NCBI GenBank assembly: GCA_026745465.1
Contig: JACYXH010000447.1
Coordinates: forward strand, 61,139 to 125,138
DNA from: Lota lota
Lineage: Eukaryota > Chordata > Actinopteri > Gadiformes > Lotidae
Length of the DNA stretch: 64,000 nt
Direction of reading: 5' to 3'
The notes beneath the pieces were generated by a model that was not told the DNA's origin, ran no database searches, and was given only the letters and a program-made list of their open reading frames with translations. A program made the position numbers and the translations under genes. Positions within the stretch are counted from its first letter, which is position 1. Each line of letters opens with the position of its first letter. Positions 21,801 to 64,000 of the stretch are shown here, piece after piece.

Positions 21801-22618
21801 TCTTTGAAACGTTATATATTAAATGGAATAAGAAAATAGAGGGAGCAATAAGCAGTGCTAAAATGCGATATGAAAAGGTGTTAAACAACAGTAAGTTTAA
21901 AACAGGCTGTAGCAGACTGCTACAGTTGTAAGGCAGCATTGTTAGCTCTCATGTTGTGTACAGGGCTTTCCCATAACATGTCAACTTACAGTTATACTAT
22001 ATATAATTATGAATGTTGCACATTTCACTCGCTGTTAAACCTTTTTTTATTAATATCTTTTTCGGGGGAGGAGGGGTATGGATTCTTAACATAACTTTGA
22101 TAGCGCCATATTAGGATTCATAGCTCTTCTCTATACTTTATGCACATTTAGCTTTGACACAGTCAGATCTGATCCCAAATACTGACATTAACATATGGTT
22201 CAGTATCTTTGGCATCTGAAAAAGTAGGCGGATAGGCCTGCAGTCGCGTTTTGGAGGTCTGCAGGTATCATGCTGGTCACATTTCTACAGCTACATTTGA
22301 AGAATCATGAGAAGTAGGCATACCTGTTCGTATTTGTTCATTTTACAGAAGAAAAAAAGTATTGAGTTTCACATAGACATTTGCTAACAGTGTGTACATG
22401 TACACCTACCTGTAAGTAGAGATGCTATTACCTCATGCAATTTACAGTCTCTTAAAATGTATACATTTAACTATACCTACTCTAAATGTTTGAAAGATAT
22501 ATGATTTCAAATGAATGTGAAGCAAAAAGTACAGTTGTTTCATGCTGCTGTATTTAATGGCCATTTGTTTTGCATTTCATTATTGCATTTATTGCTGCTT
22601 GATGATATTGATACATTC

Positions 22619-23109
22619 TTAAAGGTGCAGTGTATAGGATTTAGTGGCATCTAGTGGTAAGGTTGCAGAATGCAACCAACTGAATACCCATCCGCCGCCC
22701 TCACTCTCCAATGACGCAGGAAAAGCTACAGTGACCTGTGCTGGCCTGTAAGGTGATTTCATCGTCTACAACAGCATCGAGTAAGTGTCAAGTGATGAGG
22801 TTCCTTGAAAGATTTATAATTTGTATTGAGTTATTTAGTATGTAAAACTATAGGGCATAGCTTACAAGTATCTAGGGCTGTTTGTCCATTCTGGGATACT
22901 GTATGAACATGGCAGTGTAACATGGCAGGCTCTGTGGAAGAGGACCCGTTGCTCCCCATGTAGATATTAAGGGCTCATTCTAAGGTAAAAAAACATTATT
23001 CTTATTTTCCTGGGATTATACACTAATCAAAACATGCTTATGATTATTATATTCCATTACTGCAAGGTCCATTCCGATAGATGCCGAAGTCTACACAATG
23101 CACCTTTAA
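22619..23109. mobile_element. Non-autonomous DNA transposon (MITE-like), about 490 bp
   Basis: Opens TTAAAGGTGCAGTGTATAGG, running on into GATTTAGTGGCATCTAG, and closes ACAATGCACCTTTAA. The terminal TTAAAGGTGCA is inverted at the other end (TGCACCTTTAA). This start sequence is a very common dispersed repeat in fish genomes as I recall it. No ORF inside. Confidence 0.7.
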
Positions 23110-23630
23110 GACAGCTGCCATTCTGCAAAGACATTACAGTATGTGATGAAAATGCACAGTTAGTGGTTTTTTTTCTCTGAGTCCAAATATGTACACCATT
23201 ATGATGGAGATCCTGCATCTATCTTGATTAGACATTTCAAGGATTCAAGATAGTAATCAATACATTTAAGATTTTTGACTGGTATGCTGAAGACAATAAT
23301 AAGTGTTTTAAGTATACAAGTAAATTGTCTACAATGCATTGATTTCAATGTAGTAATCAATAAATGTTAGACAATTTATAGGTATGCAAAAGACACTAAT
23401 GGGATGGGAATACCCATATAAGAACTAAGGGAAATATGTATATTTAATATAACTTTTTCTTTTTTTTCTTTTTCTGACAACCCTCATACCACAATGATAC
23501 TGCATTTCATATCTCTCTTCCTTTTCTTAAGAATCTTTTGAAGTAGCACGTTGGCAGAGAGTAAAGAAATTATGACTTTATATTAGGGTTTCCATGGCAA
23601 TTATCCTCTATTCATTGCGTTATTTTAATT

Positions 23631-31823
<8,193 letters not shown>

Positions 31824-32401
31824 AGCCCCACGCAACAACCTGGATACTAGGTTACAAAACAACCCGTCTGATTCGCTTTCCGTTTAAACCCTACCTAAGT
31901 CTGCCAGCATTAGTTAGCCTATTGTTCAATTGAAGCTAAATGCTACGATTCGTGGCTATTGAACTATGCACACATCTCAATATATTCCAGCAAGCACCCG
32001 TGGACAGGGTAGACCCTACAATACGCCCGGAGAGAGGGGTTGCGTAGTAAAGAGACGCTTCAGCTGCGTTCATCACGCAACGGCAACCGCTGACTTTGCT
32101 CTCAGGTTCTGCAGTGTAGAACTGATTACTTTTTTGGGGACTTGGAATAACATCAAAAGCGTAGGTCGATTAGTCTTTCAGAGAATGCACATGTGTATTC
32201 TGGTGTCTAGTATGATAGTAGCTAGTAGGCCTATTAATAATTATATTATAATATTATTTATGGCATCTTATTGAGTTAAACAAAGTCATGTTTTAACGGC
32301 AAAATGTTTCGGTTCATAAAATAAAGACATTAAATCAATATATGTTAGACCACTACAAAATAAAAGGTAATCCAAAGAAGGTGATATACTGTACATTTTA
32401 C
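31824..32401. other. gabrg1 5' flank up to the palindrome arm
   Basis: Unique sequence 5' of the gabrg1 start codon; its promoter should lie here. No clear TATA box seen. The right-arm counterpart would lie beyond the window edge, so I cannot tell whether the duplication also includes this part. Confidence 0.45.
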
Positions 32402-47601
<15,200 letters not shown>

Positions 47602-47878
47602 CTACACAAACAATAGAAAAATGCAAAAAGAGGCAACTGGAAGAGCTTCTAGTATTTTATGACTGTTTTGTTTTATTTGTTATCATAAGTAAAATATGTT
47701 TTTTATTTTTTTATCATAAATAAAATAATCGATTGTATTCTTCCCTTCTGAAAGAAAAAAACACTGTATTTCACCAAAAATAGCTATATTATCCATCATA
47801 TATTTAGTTCTGTGCATTATGTAAATACATGTTTATAAAGTGATAACTGGCATAGATGGAAAAATAAAATATCCTTTA

Positions 47879-47949
47879 CACTGTGCAATACGATTAGTAA
47901 CCAATTAATTTAAATATTAATCGTTTTGCCCCCTACAAGGGGTGTTCCG
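47879..47949. other. Unique spacer at the centre of the inverted repeat
   Basis: 71 bp, the only sequence between the arms. The left flank reads AAATATCCTTTA-type and the right flank TAAAGGATATTT. The spacer itself has no ORF, start codon context, splice site pair or gap letters. It contains TTAATTTAAATATTAA and CCCCCTACAAGGGG. Confidence 0.95.
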
Positions 47950-48233
47950 TAAAGGATATTTTATTTTTCCATCTATGCCAGTTATCACTTTATAAACATG
48001 TATTTACATAATGCACAGAACTAAATATATGATGGATAATATAGCTATTTTTGGTGTGTAAAATACAGTGTTTTTTTTCTTTCAGAAGGGAAGAATACAA
48101 TCGATTATTTTATTTATGATAAAAAAATAAAAAAAACATATTTTACTTATGATAACAAATAAAACAAAACAGTCATAAAATACTAGAAGCTCTTCCAGTT
48201 GCCTCTTTTTGCATTTTTCTATTGTTTGTGTAG

Positions 48234-64000
<15,767 letters not shown>

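Larger units (their letters stand above)
18596..23630. other. Intergenic between gnpda2 and gabrg1, AT-rich
   Basis: Five kilobases with no recognisable exon. It must include the gnpda2 promoter at the left and the gabrg1 3' untranslated region at the right. Contents seen: an (ATCT)n tract at about 19730-19758 followed by its inverted form, a transposon-like element at 22619-23109, and scattered short AT runs. Open frames here are short and unsupported. Confidence 0.5.

Overview
The window looks like teleost fish nuclear DNA. Its genes are split by GT-AG introns and it is rich in (CA)n/(GT)n tracts. It carries a fish-type L2/Rex-like LINE, a Tc1-like transposon with long inverted ends, several short inverted-terminal-repeat elements, and the vertebrate block gnpda2 - gabrg1 - gabra2 (human 4p12 synteny). 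No prokaryotic features were seen. All exon boundaries were read by eye from splice sites, reading phase and remembered family sequences; no search was run.

Region by region. 0-8.2 kb is transposon territory: a small broken P2X7-tail-like reading frame (337-624), then a decayed LINE (about 1650-8168). A young LTR retrotransposon (4716-7809) sits inside the LINE; it has no visible pol gene and carries a long coiled-coil ORF. 8.7-11.5 kb holds rrh (peropsin) on the minus strand, with six coding exons visible and the last missing, and a cluster of E-box and OTX/CRX-like motifs upstream. 13.8-14.5 kb holds a two-exon cox8 gene. 15.2-18.6 kb holds a complete six-exon gnpda2. 23.6-31.8 kb holds a complete nine-exon gabrg1. 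All of these are on the minus strand.

From 32,402 to the right edge the window is one giant inverted repeat. The left arm (32402-47878) and right arm (47950-64000) are near-identical reverse complements around a 71-bp unique spacer. Each arm holds the same eight gabra2 exons, minus strand in the left arm and plus strand in the right, so the copies are head to head. Each also holds the same Tc1 element with the same disabling mutations, two copies of one solo-LTR family, a fold-back element, telomere-like minisatellite DNA and long microsatellites. The upstream exon for the gabra2 signal peptide is in neither arm nor in the spacer, so both copies are truncated at the 5' end. The arms differ by SNPs, microsatellite lengths, one coding triplet, and larger indels towards the outer end. 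They are therefore two different molecules or alleles, not one read folded back.

Functionally, gabra2 (alpha2) and gabrg1 (gamma1) encode subunits of the same pentameric GABA-A chloride channel. gnpda2 is amino-sugar metabolism, cox8 is respiratory-chain complex IV, and rrh is a retinal-pigment-epithelium opsin. The most consequential observation is the giant palindrome, either a real inverted duplication or a haplotype mis-join. The most biologically novel candidate is the LTR element with coiled-coil cargo.
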